DNA of 11,981 bases from JBFWIW01 sp050253535 (GCA_050253535.1 JBFWIW010000079.1:1-11981), one strand, 5' to 3'. Positions 1-6,980 are shown, counted from the first letter of the stretch. The notes: generated by a model from the letters alone, not told the origin. Made by a program: numbers and translations.

Positions 1-699
1 CATCATCAGCATCGTCATTATGGCGAGGTACCAGATGGCCTTTTTACTGTGTTTTTTTATTTCATTTTTATTTTTAATGTTATCACCCAAAAAGAACAGT
101 AAAGTGATATACCCCCATATCCCGACTACCGGATAGCTAGACTTTAAAGCCGGCCATGCGTCATAATAGGTGATGGGCAGGAGATTGCTGAGCTTCACCG
201 TAGGCGCTAAAAGAATGAAAAACGCTATAAATATAAATGTGAATAATAGAATCGAAAATTCAGAGAATCTGGCGAAAGTTTCGATTTTTCCTCTGGTGGA
301 GAAAAGCGCCATTATCAGCATGATTATTATAAAAAATCTGATGTTCGTGTTTGGAAAAATTGAAGAAAGCAGCCGCTCGGCATAGTATCGTACATATAAA
401 AAGTATAGCAGGATGGTCCAGATGAGATATAAAACGAGGAGAGTCTTGCCGGCGATTTTCCCCAGAGAAATATCAAAAATATCGCTGAGGTTAGCTTCAT
501 TGTTGTTTTTAAAAAATGCATTGAGAACATTTATTATTATGAACAGCGCAATAACGCTTATGATCGGAGCTGTCCAGCCAGCGATCTTACCGTAATCCGA
601 ACAGATCTGTGTGAATAGCCTTATAGCCGGAGAAAATGTGGATAAAATGAATAGGATAAAGATCTGCCTTATTGTGATTTTGTTTTTTTCGGTTGGCAC
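1..699 (-). CDS. gerAB: Germinant receptor B subunit (GerAB family), C-terminus cut by window edge
   Basis: This is the integral membrane B subunit of a GerA-type germinant receptor, a member of the spore germination permease branch of the APC transporter superfamily. It is expected in the inner membrane of the spore, where the B subunit is thought to bind germinant. The 233 visible codons have no stop; family members are about 360 residues, so about a third is missing. Visible hydrophobic segments lie near residues 11-30, 42-62, 86-103, 120-135, 148-166 and 189-204. The family-like stretch ARFSE is at 143-147 and LLPI at 173-176. The start is the GTG at 697-699, preceded by AAGGGGTG, which overlaps the stop of the small upstream gene; only 5 bases separate the two genes, so they are translationally close. 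The name is a family-level assignment; which germinant is sensed cannot be told. Confidence 0.9.
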   Translation of the reverse strand, partial: MPTEKNKITIRQIFILFILSTFSPAIRLFTQICSDYGKIAGWTAPIISVIALFIIINVLNAFFKNNNEANLSDIFDISLGKIAGKTLLVLYLIWTILLYFLYVRYYAERLLSSIFPNTNIRFFIIIMLIMALFSTRGKIETFARFSEFSILLFTFIFIAFFILLAPTVKLSNLLPITYYDAWPALKSSYPVVGIWGYITLLFFLGDNIKNKNEIKKHSKKAIWYLAIMTMLMM

Positions 700-704
700 T
701 AATA

Positions 705-914
705 TCACCCCTTCACGTTGAAGATGCGGATAAGAATATGTGATATGCTGTTGCCGTATGGGTTTTTAAAATATATTAACCCCACACACCCTGCTATTAT
801 TACAAAAAATAAATAGGGGACTATTTCTTTTTTGTATTTTTTTTTGACCATTTCTCTGATGTCAAAAATGCAGAACATCAGCAAAAGGATGAAATATATA
901 ATCGACTCAGCCAT
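705..914 (-). CDS. Small two-helix membrane protein inside the ger operon (possible ger D-type subunit)
   Basis: A 69-residue protein with two hydrophobic stretches, about residues 4-18 and 33-49, separated by a very basic loop (KKKYKK). It sits between the C and B subunit genes of the germinant receptor, in the same direction, 5 bases before the B gene. I chose the ATG at 912-914 because GGGAGG lies 5 bases upstream; an in-frame ATG further out at 936-938 has no comparable site. Some Bacillus ger operons carry a small two-transmembrane 'D' protein of about this size that modulates receptor function. Size, topology and location fit that class, but I recognise no sequence motif, so the link is an inference from context. 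It could also be an unrelated small membrane protein retained by co-transcription. Confidence 0.75.
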   Translation of the reverse strand: MAESIIYFILLLMFCIFDIREMVKKKYKKEIVPYLFFVIIAGCVGLIYFKNPYGNSISHILIRIFNVKG

Positions 915-971
915 AATAACCTCCCGCGGATCGTACAAATTGTGAAAGACTCCCTTTCGTGGGAGGTTATT
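915..971 (-). promoter_or_regulatory. Hairpin sequestering the ribosome binding site of the small ger gene
   Basis: On the minus strand AATAACCTCCC (971 down to 961) is perfectly complementary to GGGAGGTTATT (925 down to 915). The second arm holds the whole Shine-Dalgarno sequence and ends one base before the ATG of the small membrane protein gene. The arms are 11 bp and the loop is 35 bases, with a further small hairpin possible inside it (GAAAG/CTTTC). No run of U follows, so this is not an intrinsic terminator. If it forms, it would limit translation of the small protein and perhaps of the B subunit coupled to it. Confidence 0.6.
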
Positions 972-1043
972 GCGGATAAATTTCGATTGCCGCCGGGGCG
1001 TCTGGAAATTGGCGCAACAGTTGCCGGTGCGAAGTATTTCACA

Positions 1044-2258
1044 CTAACTTTCAAATTTATATCCGATCGGTTCCGCAATATCGTAGATTCTCCTTAAATC
1101 GGATGTCACTTCTACGTCTATTTTAATATTCGGATAAACCTCTTTCCATTTGTCTTTTATTTTTTCCCATTTCAGAGGGTGCCGTATTCTGATCTTATCT
1201 CCCAGATTAGTGCAGTCGATTTCATATTTCTTGGACAACCCGATAACCGCTTCCATTTCGGCCTTTATCACATCGGACTGCTTCTTACTTAAATCATCGA
1301 TATCTTCCTGGCTGACGAGATCATCCTTTGATTGCTGCTCGACAATATTACTGTATATATGAGTTTTATAGGTGACGCCCTCAAGCGTATCGCCGTTAAA
1401 GCGGGCTTTTACATCCGTTATTTCATTTATGACCTCAAGACATACATTCATGCCTGTAACGTCCTTTATGCTGATAGGGCTTGACTTCACCTTACCGACA
1501 AGAAAATTATACCCGCGCGAAATGTCCTCTTCGATATAACCCACGAGCTTAAAATCCTTAATTATAGCGTAACCGCACGTTTCAGGATCTTTTTCCGGCA
1601 GTTCTCCCCCAACTATTTTTTCATCTTTAATATCACCGCATTTCAAAACGGGGATTATCGCGGCTGAGCTGTCGTCATTGAGCATATTGGCGACGTCAAT
1701 GATTTGGAGCTGTCCGAAATTGCTCATATCATTTATTTCCGACTCGATATTCTGCAGCATATCGACAACATATTTATCGGTGGAGGATGTTTGATTTACA
1801 AAATCTTTGATTGAACAGCCACTGACAATAAACACCTTTGGTGAAAGCCTTATTTCATGGCCCCTGATGACAAAATCAAAATATTTTACGATATCGTCTT
1901 TGGCCGCATCTTCCCCTATAAGGAAGTATTCGGTATATCCGAAGAACATTTTTTTATCGGTATGCGACTTGAGGATACGCTCCGCTTCAAAAACAGTTTT
2001 GCCGGTCGAAGATAAAATTTCATATGACTTAGCCCCTCCGCCGGATTCTCCGCCCTTTCCCGATGACATTTTTGCCTTTTCGGCGATAAGGGTTATTTCG
2101 ACATTTGACGGATCTTCTTTGCATCTGTCAATTCCAAAGACCTGAACGACCTCGTATTTGTCAATCTCGCCTTTTGCCGGAAAGACATCCTTATCGCAGC
2201 CTGTTAAAACAAAACTCATTGAAAGCGAAAAAATCAGTATTAAGAATCTCTTTGCCAT
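1044..2258 (-). CDS. gerAC: Germinant receptor C subunit lipoprotein (GerAC family)
   Basis: This is the lipoprotein subunit of a GerA-type receptor, 404 residues, a normal length for the family. A signal peptide with a hydrophobic core (residues 4-18) ends in the lipobox LTGC, so Cys21 would be lipidated after cleavage and anchor the protein on the outer face of the spore inner membrane. The C-terminal region (about 330-385) carries the family-typical pattern of conserved Trp and Pro residues followed by a beta-rich segment, including PLKWEKIKDKW. The ATG at 2256-2258 directly follows the TAG stop of the A subunit gene without a gap, and the AGGTG binding site lies within the end of that gene, which indicates translational coupling. 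A 129-base gap separates it from the next gene in the operon. Confidence 0.93.
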   Translation of the reverse strand: MAKRFLILIFSLSMSFVLTGCDKDVFPAKGEIDKYEVVQVFGIDRCKEDPSNVEITLIAEKAKMSSGKGGESGGGAKSYEILSSTGKTVFEAERILKSHTDKKMFFGYTEYFLIGEDAAKDDIVKYFDFVIRGHEIRLSPKVFIVSGCSIKDFVNQTSSTDKYVVDMLQNIESEINDMSNFGQLQIIDVANMLNDDSSAAIIPVLKCGDIKDEKIVGGELPEKDPETCGYAIIKDFKLVGYIEEDISRGYNFLVGKVKSSPISIKDVTGMNVCLEVINEITDVKARFNGDTLEGVTYKTHIYSNIVEQQSKDDLVSQEDIDDLSKKQSDVIKAEMEAVIGLSKKYEIDCTNLGDKIRIRHPLKWEKIKDKWKEVYPNIKIDVEVTSDLRRIYDIAEPIGYKFES

Positions 2259-3788
2259 CTAATCACCTGATCTTTTTATATCCTCAGGACTGATATTACT
2301 CGGCCTGAATTTGTCTTTGAACCACGGCCTGCGGATGACTGTGTCGCCGAACATCTGCTTCCCTTCATTCGCGACATAGGGGGACATATAGGGGACGCCG
2401 AATATCTCAAGGGAACAGAGATGATACAAGATACCGATAAGCCCTATCGTCACCGTAAACAGCCCGCCGAAAATTGATGCGAAAACGAGCAGCAGCCGGC
2501 ACAGCCTTACGGCGTTGGACATATCCTGTGAGGGGATAACGTAGCCCGTAATGCCGGCCGTTGCAATGACAATGACCACGCCGGGAGACAGGAGACTCGC
2601 CGAAATGGCGGCCTGACCCACCACCAGCGCACCGACAATGGAGACGGTCTGGCCGATACTTTTTGGCAGTCTTAAACCTGCTTCCTGAAGCACTTCAAAA
2701 GCGAGCAGCATCAGGAGAACCTCCATATAAGTCGGGAAAGGGACGCCCTGCTTGCTCGATATAATTGAAATAGCGAGTTTGGTCGGTATCATTTCGCGAT
2801 GAAATGTCGTTATCGAGACATAAAATGAGGGCAGAATCAAGGCTGAGAATACGCAAAGGTACCGCAGTATCCTTATTGCGGAGCTTGCGATATAATTAAG
2901 CGAATAATCTTCCGGCGCCTGAAGAAAACAGCTGATGTCAACCGGCAGGATGTAGGCGAAGGGGATGCCGTCTATCATAACGCCAACTCTTCCCTCGAGG
3001 ATATTGCCGCAGAATTTGTCGACTCTTTCGGTATAGAGTATCTGCGGGAAAAATGAGCTCTCATTATCAAGCAAAAAAGCTTCGATCTCGCCTGCGGCAG
3101 AAATACCGTCGATATTTATTTTTTTTATTCTTTGCTTAATTAAGTCCACGGTGTTCTTATTGGCGACGCCGTCCAGATATACGACGGCAACAGCCGTGCG
3201 CGTTCTCTGGCCGACAACTAAATGGCTCATTTTCAGGTCGCTTGTCTGAATTCTGCGGCGGACGATGGCGGTATTCACGCGCAGAACTTCAATAAAGGAC
3301 TCCTTGGAGCCCTTTAAAACGTTTTCGTTGGTCGGTTCCGATAGGCTGCGTTTTTCAAAGCCCTTTACCTCAAAGGTAACGGCCACGCCGGATTTATCGA
3401 AGACAATCGCTACCGAACCGCTGAGGATATCATTCAAACAGTCTGAAACTTTTTCACGCAGTTTGCGCAGGTCATGGTAGACCGTGCCCTGCATAATGTT
3501 ATCTATCAGATCTTTTTCAGTCCGTGATTTGCCGAGTGGTTCCTCCTGAATTAGCGGCTTTAATACAAAGTTATCGATGAGCTGGGAATTGACCATACCG
3601 TCGATATAAATAACGGTGACATTTAAATCTTTATCACTGTTTATATTGATGCTGTTGAAGACAATATCCTCACTGCCGGAGAGTCGGTTCCTTAAAATAT
3701 CGCTCCCAATCTTCTCCCCGATGTTTATTTGATTATTATTCGAGTTGCTATTTGAACTATCAGTTTCGCGTTTCATTTTCTTAAACAT
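2259..3788 (-). CDS. gerAA: Germinant receptor A subunit (GerAA family)
   Basis: The first gene of the ger operon encodes a 509-residue A subunit, full length for the family. The N-terminal soluble part (about 1-295) starts with a low-complexity Ser/Asn stretch at 11-19. The C-terminal half holds several membrane segments, near 306-327, 353-373, 381-419 (probably two helices) and 427-457. The strongly conserved family block is PFPTYMEVLLMLLAFEV, continuing to LQEAGLRLP, at 350-374. Known function: with the B and C subunits it forms a nutrient-gated complex in the spore inner membrane, and A subunits have been proposed to form the oligomeric channel. The ATG at 3786-3788 has GAGG about 6 bases upstream. 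In spore formers such operons are normally read by the forespore factor sigma-G; I could not find a convincing sigma-G promoter in the upstream 140 bases. Confidence 0.95.
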   Translation of the reverse strand: MFKKMKRETDSSNSNSNNNQINIGEKIGSDILRNRLSGSEDIVFNSININSDKDLNVTVIYIDGMVNSQLIDNFVLKPLIQEEPLGKSRTEKDLIDNIMQGTVYHDLRKLREKVSDCLNDILSGSVAIVFDKSGVAVTFEVKGFEKRSLSEPTNENVLKGSKESFIEVLRVNTAIVRRRIQTSDLKMSHLVVGQRTRTAVAVVYLDGVANKNTVDLIKQRIKKINIDGISAAGEIEAFLLDNESSFFPQILYTERVDKFCGNILEGRVGVMIDGIPFAYILPVDISCFLQAPEDYSLNYIASSAIRILRYLCVFSALILPSFYVSITTFHREMIPTKLAISIISSKQGVPFPTYMEVLLMLLAFEVLQEAGLRLPKSIGQTVSIVGALVVGQAAISASLLSPGVVIVIATAGITGYVIPSQDMSNAVRLCRLLLVFASIFGGLFTVTIGLIGILYHLCSLEIFGVPYMSPYVANEGKQMFGDTVIRRPWFKDKFRPSNISPEDIKRSGD

Positions 3789-4082
3789 ATAAACCTCAAA
3801 TGCTAATCATTTCTATATCTAATATTTGCTTGAAACATCAAAATATAAGTGTCAATTAATTACTTATTTCCTTTGTTGTCAGTATGAGAGAGAATCGATG
3901 CCGCCGAAAGCCTGATTTGATCATAACAATAAACCCCGAGGCAAAAGCCTCGGGGTTTATCAGACCGCTTATAAAATAACCTAAATATAATAAACGGAAT
4001 TATTTAAAAAAAGACTAAAGTTTTAACGAATTATTCCGATATTCTAATATAGTGACAATAGTAACATAACTTTAAAATTAAA
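3789..4082. other. Divergent intergenic region between ger operon and protease gene
   Basis: No gene is supported here. The region is AT-rich and holds the symmetrical hairpin at 3929-3960. A weak sigma-A-like pair GTGACA and TAAAAT with a short 15-base spacer lies just before the riboswitch, but it is too poor to call as a promoter. The start signals of both flanking transcripts must lie in this stretch unless they come from further away. Confidence 0.6.
3929..3960. terminator. Symmetrical 14-bp GC-rich hairpin, terminator-like
   Basis: ATAAACCCCGAGGC and GCCTCGGGGTTTAT form a perfect 14-bp stem around an AAAA loop. The stem ends in A/T pairs, so the 3' arm finishes with GGGGTTTAT on both strands; there is no further T run on either side. 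The shape is that of a bidirectional intrinsic terminator. The location is odd because the flanking genes diverge from it, so neither gene ends here. Confidence 0.6.
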
Positions 4083-4172
4083 TATATAAAGGCAAAATCA
4101 TTGAAAGATGATGACGCAAAGCTAAAGGGGCTACAGCACAATTGCTATGCCAGCCAGTTGCATATTTATATA
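4083..4172 (+). promoter_or_regulatory. c-di-GMP-I (GEMM-I) riboswitch aptamer
   Basis: The leader of the protease gene matches the type I cyclic di-GMP riboswitch. Hallmarks are visible in order: GGCAAA (4091-4096); stem ATCATT/GATGAT capped by a GAAA tetraloop (4097-4112); the nearly invariant GACGCAAAGC (4113-4122); then a second stem with an AGCA/TGCT tip (4135-4146) and the ATGCCAGCCAGTTGC end (4147-4161). GCTAC and CTATGC facing each other resemble the tetraloop receptor that docks the GAAA loop. Eight base pairs close the base of the aptamer (4083-4090 with 4165-4172). By family alignment the base at 4092 corresponds to the ligand-contacting G20, which favours c-di-GMP over cGAMP; this position assignment is tentative. 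Reading this stretch as the N-terminus of the protease from a TTG at 4101 would be wrong. Confidence 0.93.
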
Positions 4173-4228
4173 ATAGTACGTGCTATTACTCCTTTTTATG
4201 CAATTTTTGCTGCGAGAGGAGTATTTTT
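4171..4228 (+). promoter_or_regulatory. Expression platform: ribosome-site-sequestering hairpin with U run
   Basis: TACTCCT (4187-4193) is perfectly complementary to AGGAGTA (4217-4223), which is the ribosome binding site of the protease. The stem can grow inward by three weaker pairs and holds a small GCAA/TTGC hairpin. Five T follow at 4224-4228, so the structure could block translation or end transcription. A competing hairpin, TAATAG and CTATTA around 4171-4188, shares two bases with the aptamer base stem on one side and two with this hairpin on the other, which offers a path for switching. Whether c-di-GMP turns the gene on or off cannot be decided by eye. Confidence 0.65.
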
Positions 4229-4229
4229 A

Positions 4230-5735
4230 ATGTTACTTAAGAGGCTTGCAGGACTACTTTGTATCCTCGCAGCTATAATATTATTTTCTGTCACTGCAAA
4301 TACGCCCCAGACAAGGGCTGCCGGTAATACATCTCCCTCAGAGGATAAACAAAACTCGGAAAACGGCATCAGAGATTCTGAAGGATCAAATCATTATATT
4401 GTAAAGCTTGAAGATAACACATTTGAACTGACAGAAAACAAAGTTAACAGTGCTTGCCCGGCAGAAAATCAGGAAAAAATTGACTCTGACTGTATTGTAA
4501 AGCCAATTACGGAAGCGGCAATTAAAAAATACTCAAATTTTGTTACGTTGGAATACATTGAACCGGATTATTCATTTCATATGTCATCAGCTCCGAACGA
4601 CTCATTTTACGATTCATACCAGACTGATGCTTTTGATGCAATGTCAATCGAAAATGCGCGGGATATTACCAAAGGCAGCAGCTCTGTAGTAGTTGCCGTA
4701 CTTGATACCGGCATTGATCTTAATCACCCCGATTTAAAAGGCCGGATACTTTCAGATGGTTATGACTTTGTGAATGACGACGATAATCCGTCAGATGATA
4801 ACGGACATGGTACAATGGTTGCAGGTATCATTTCAGCAGTTACAGATAATTTTGAAGGCGTTGCCGGCGTTACAGACTGTTCGATACTGCCTATTAAGGT
4901 TTTGGACGCTAAAGGAAACAGCCTGGCAAGTAATGTAATAGAGGGTTTAAAATTTGCGGCGGACCATGGTGCGGACATTATTAATCTCAGCCTTGGGACT
5001 CCCAATTACTATAACGGACTGCAGGAAGCCATCAATTATGCTTATGAAAAAGGTATCTTAGTTATAGCTGCTGCAGGCAATACAGGCTCTGCTGTTGAAT
5101 ATCCGGCGGCTTGCAAGAACGTCGTAGCCGTAGGTGCCATTACAGCTTCTTTAGATAGGGCAAGTTACTCATGTCACGGAAGTCAGACGGACCTGGTTGC
5201 TGTCGGGAGCAATGTAGCAAGTACAACGTATAGCCCCTCAACTTCATCATCGATATATGGTTTGGGTGTTGGAACATCTTTTGCAACACCATATGTATCA
5301 GCGTTGGCGGCACTTACAATTAGTATTAAACCCGACATTACTCCGGATGAGATTGAGAGTTTAATGGAGACTAACGCAAAAGACCTTGGCAGCGCAGGCA
5401 GAGATAAATATTACGGTTACGGCTGCATTGACTTCTATAAAACTTTGAACAGTTTATCTGAAAATACTGAGATGGATAAAGCAGACATTGCGGCGCCGGT
5501 CATTACACTAAACGGTGATGAAAGTGTCACTATTGCAAAGGGAAGTCTTTATAATGACGCAGGCGCAACAGCGGTTGATGAAACAGATGGCAATATAACG
5601 TCCAAGATTCATTTTACAAGCGATGTCGATACATCCAAAGAAGGCGCATATCACATCACTTATATCGTTAAGAACAGCCTGGGTTTAGCGGCTCAGTCTG
5701 TGAGGCGGACTGTCATCGTCAAGGCGAACAGCTAG
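4230..5735 (+). CDS. Secreted subtilisin-like serine protease (S8) with C-terminal DUF5011-type Ig-like domain
   Basis: A 501-residue extracellular peptidase. A signal peptide (residues 1-31, basic start MLLKRLAG, hydrophobic core, likely cleavage near TRAA) is followed by a short inhibitor-I9-like propeptide (about 54-118) and an S8 catalytic domain (about 140-410). The catalytic triad is Asp159 in VAVLDTGIDLNHPDL, His193 in NGHGTMVAG and Ser350 in GTSFATPYVSA, with the oxyanion Asn284 in AAAGNTGS. Residues about 422-497 form an Ig-like domain of the DUF5011 type, common on surface and secreted proteins. There is no LPXTG or other anchor, so release or binding through the Ig domain is likely. 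The ATG at 4230 was chosen because GAGGAG precedes it by 8 bases, a clean signal peptide begins there, and the upstream frame is riboswitch. Monocistronic, ending before a bidirectional terminator. Substrate unknown. Confidence 0.95.
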   Translation: MLLKRLAGLLCILAAIILFSVTANTPQTRAAGNTSPSEDKQNSENGIRDSEGSNHYIVKLEDNTFELTENKVNSACPAENQEKIDSDCIVKPITEAAIKKYSNFVTLEYIEPDYSFHMSSAPNDSFYDSYQTDAFDAMSIENARDITKGSSSVVVAVLDTGIDLNHPDLKGRILSDGYDFVNDDDNPSDDNGHGTMVAGIISAVTDNFEGVAGVTDCSILPIKVLDAKGNSLASNVIEGLKFAADHGADIINLSLGTPNYYNGLQEAINYAYEKGILVIAAAGNTGSAVEYPAACKNVVAVGAITASLDRASYSCHGSQTDLVAVGSNVASTTYSPSTSSSIYGLGVGTSFATPYVSALAALTISIKPDITPDEIESLMETNAKDLGSAGRDKYYGYGCIDFYKTLNSLSENTEMDKADIAAPVITLNGDESVTIAKGSLYNDAGATAVDETDGNITSKIHFTSDVDTSKEGAYHITYIVKNSLGLAAQSVRRTVIVKANS

Positions 5736-5973
5736 CCGGTTGTCAGCGGCTGATGTTGAAAATAGCAATCTGATACTGTTATTACAGGCGTGGATTAGAC
5801 TGTTGAGGCGGGATCATACAAAGTGAATTAATGCATAATTAATAGTGCGGTAAAAAAACGTGAACCAATCCTTTTACCATTGCCTATGCTGTTACGGCAA
5901 ACATTGTAAGTTTGGTTGCAGGGGGTCGTTATTACATGTTTGCCGATTTGAAATAGCATAACGGGAAGTTAAA
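5736..5973. other. Intergenic region without a recognised gene
   Basis: I see no credible reading frame here. It holds an imperfect inverted repeat at 5885-5960 and a minor 7-bp one (GGTAAAA at 5849-5855 with TTTTACC at 5872-5878). Confidence 0.55.
5885..5960. repeat. Imperfect inverted repeat in the intergenic region
   Basis: CGGCAAACAT (5895-5904) pairs perfectly with ATGTTTGCCG (5936-5945). Inside, GTAA and TTAC add four pairs after a one-base bulge, and outside TATGCT (5885-5890) pairs with AGCATA (5955-5960) across an unequal internal loop. No T run follows, so it is not an intrinsic terminator. It could be a structured 3' UTR of the protease transcript or the remnant of a small mobile repeat; no target-site duplication is evident. 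Confidence 0.5.
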
Positions 5974-6022
5974 AAACGATGGGCTTAACCAACATTGGTC
6001 AAACCCATCGTTTCTCTTTTTT
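5974..6022. terminator. Bidirectional intrinsic terminator between protease and DsrE genes
   Basis: AAACGATGGG (5974-5983) pairs with CCCATCGTTT (6004-6013); inside, TTAACCA and TGGTCAA continue the stem with one mismatch. T6 follows at 6017-6022 on the plus strand, and A6 at 5971-5976 gives a U run for transcripts from the minus strand. It lies between convergent genes and serves both. Confidence 0.9.
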
Positions 6023-6040
6023 GTCTATCGACGCCGAAGG

Positions 6041-6379
6041 TTATATGGTAATCAATTTCTCGTCCGACTTGAGGATATCGGTCAGACCCTGACCCCAGTA
6101 TTTTGCCTCAACGCCTAATTCAGCTAGCTTATCCGTCACGCCCAATTGATCGGTGCATGCTTTGCACGCGGTAAATTTAACGCCGACATTCTGGGCTATT
6201 TTTATCTTCTCCTGAATCATGGCGTTTTCTGAAACCAGCTTGGCGGTCGCTCCCCAGATAATTACCGTCACTTCTTTCCACCAGTCTTTAAGAATACTGT
6301 TGGTCGCATACATCATGACCATTTTTTCCGACGTCAGAATGTCCGCATTCGTCCACAGAATATAGAGCTTATCATTCAT
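6041..6379 (-). CDS. DsrE/DsrF-family protein
   Basis: A 112-residue soluble protein with the DsrE-like fold pattern: a first strand KLYILWTNAD, an alpha helix, a second strand EVTVIIWGATAKLV (36-49), a helix, and VKFTACKACTDQLG (67-80). Family members take part in sulfur relay (DsrE, TusD) or are of unknown function. Two cysteines, Cys72 and Cys75, form a CxxC where the family often carries a functional cysteine, so a thiol or persulfide role is possible but not shown. The ATG at 6377-6379 has AGAGGAAAG upstream. The gene has its own promoter-like sequence at 6469-6497 and ends at the bidirectional terminator. No dsrF/dsrH, tus or other sulfur relay genes are next to it, so this is a stand-alone member. 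Confidence 0.85.
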   Translation of the reverse strand: MNDKLYILWTNADILTSEKMVMMYATNSILKDWWKEVTVIIWGATAKLVSENAMIQEKIKIAQNVGVKFTACKACTDQLGVTDKLAELGVEAKYWGQGLTDILKSDEKLITI

Positions 6380-6468
6380 TAGACTTTCCTCTTTCTTATT
6401 AATTTTGTGTTCAGAAGTTCAGATTCAAAACGGCTGGAATCATCTCAATTTTCCTCGATAACTATATT

Positions 6469-6497
6469 ATCATAATAAAAGAATAAGGAACAGTCAA
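6469..6497 (-). promoter_or_regulatory. Sigma-A-type promoter for the DsrE-family gene
   Basis: On the minus strand TTGACT (6497-6492), a 17-base spacer, then TATGAT (6474-6469). This leaves an untranslated leader of about 80 bases before the ATG at 6379. It lies between the stop of the transporter gene and the DsrE start. Confidence 0.6.
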
Positions 6498-6536
6498 GCG
6501 TTATACAGCGCGCTGAAAATTTCAGATCCGATGCGC

Positions 6537-6965
6537 TCATTTCATGTTGATGAGCACCAAACCGCACAAACAGAGCAGGGCGCCGGCGACCTGTTTCATA
6601 CCCAAGGCCTCTTTATAGAAAAGAGCGCCGACAGCCAGCAGTAAAACGGCCATAGTGATGTTGCAGACCAGAGAACCTACGCTGATATCCCATCCCGCGC
6701 GGTAAAGTAAAATATACCCCAGTTCCAGACCCACGACGGCGAAACCCAGCGCGTAGCTGGTCCAGTTCAGCTGGCTAAAGCTGTGCTTCAGGCCCTGTCC
6801 GTCCGAGGTTATGTAATACATGCCCAATGCTACGGTTGCGCCTATCAGATAGGTAACCACTAACGATATGAATGGGTTTACCCGCGATGGCATTCCTTTT
6901 GTAATAATGTGGTAGGTAACATTGGAGCCGACAATAAGTATAGCCGGCCACATATAATTCCACAT
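6537..6965 (-). CDS. Half-size EamA/DMT-family transporter
   Basis: A 142-residue membrane protein with four or five helices, about residues 5-22, 31-52, 68-88, 94-114 and 124-140. The last part, including LFYKEALGMKQVAGALL (115-131), is the typical end of an EamA repeat of the drug/metabolite transporter superfamily. Classical EamA proteins have two repeats and ten helices; this single-repeat form would have to work as a dimer, as small multidrug resistance transporters do. The substrate is unknown; an efflux role for a small amine, sugar or drug would be typical. The ATG at 6963-6965 has GGGAGG 7 bases upstream. Its leader carries an intrinsic terminator right before this site, so expression is probably controlled by attenuation. 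Confidence 0.85.
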   Translation of the reverse strand: MWNYMWPAILIVGSNVTYHIITKGMPSRVNPFISLVVTYLIGATVALGMYYITSDGQGLKHSFSQLNWTSYALGFAVVGLELGYILLYRAGWDISVGSLVCNITMAVLLLAVGALFYKEALGMKQVAGALLCLCGLVLINMK

Positions 6966-6980
6966 AATAATCCTCCCTTG

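Noticed and set aside
1807..2145. 112-codon open frame on the plus strand
   Set aside because: It lies antisense within the well-supported GerAC gene, has no ribosome site and no recognisable protein features.
3839..3868. TTGACA-like sequence upstream of the A subunit gene as a promoter
   Set aside because: No acceptable -10 box lies at 16-18 bases, and a sigma-G promoter would be expected instead; no convincing match to that was found either.
4101..4229. N-terminal extension of the protease from a TTG start
   Set aside because: These bases form the c-di-GMP-I aptamer and its hairpin, there is no ribosome site before the TTG, and a clear signal peptide starts at the ATG at 4230.
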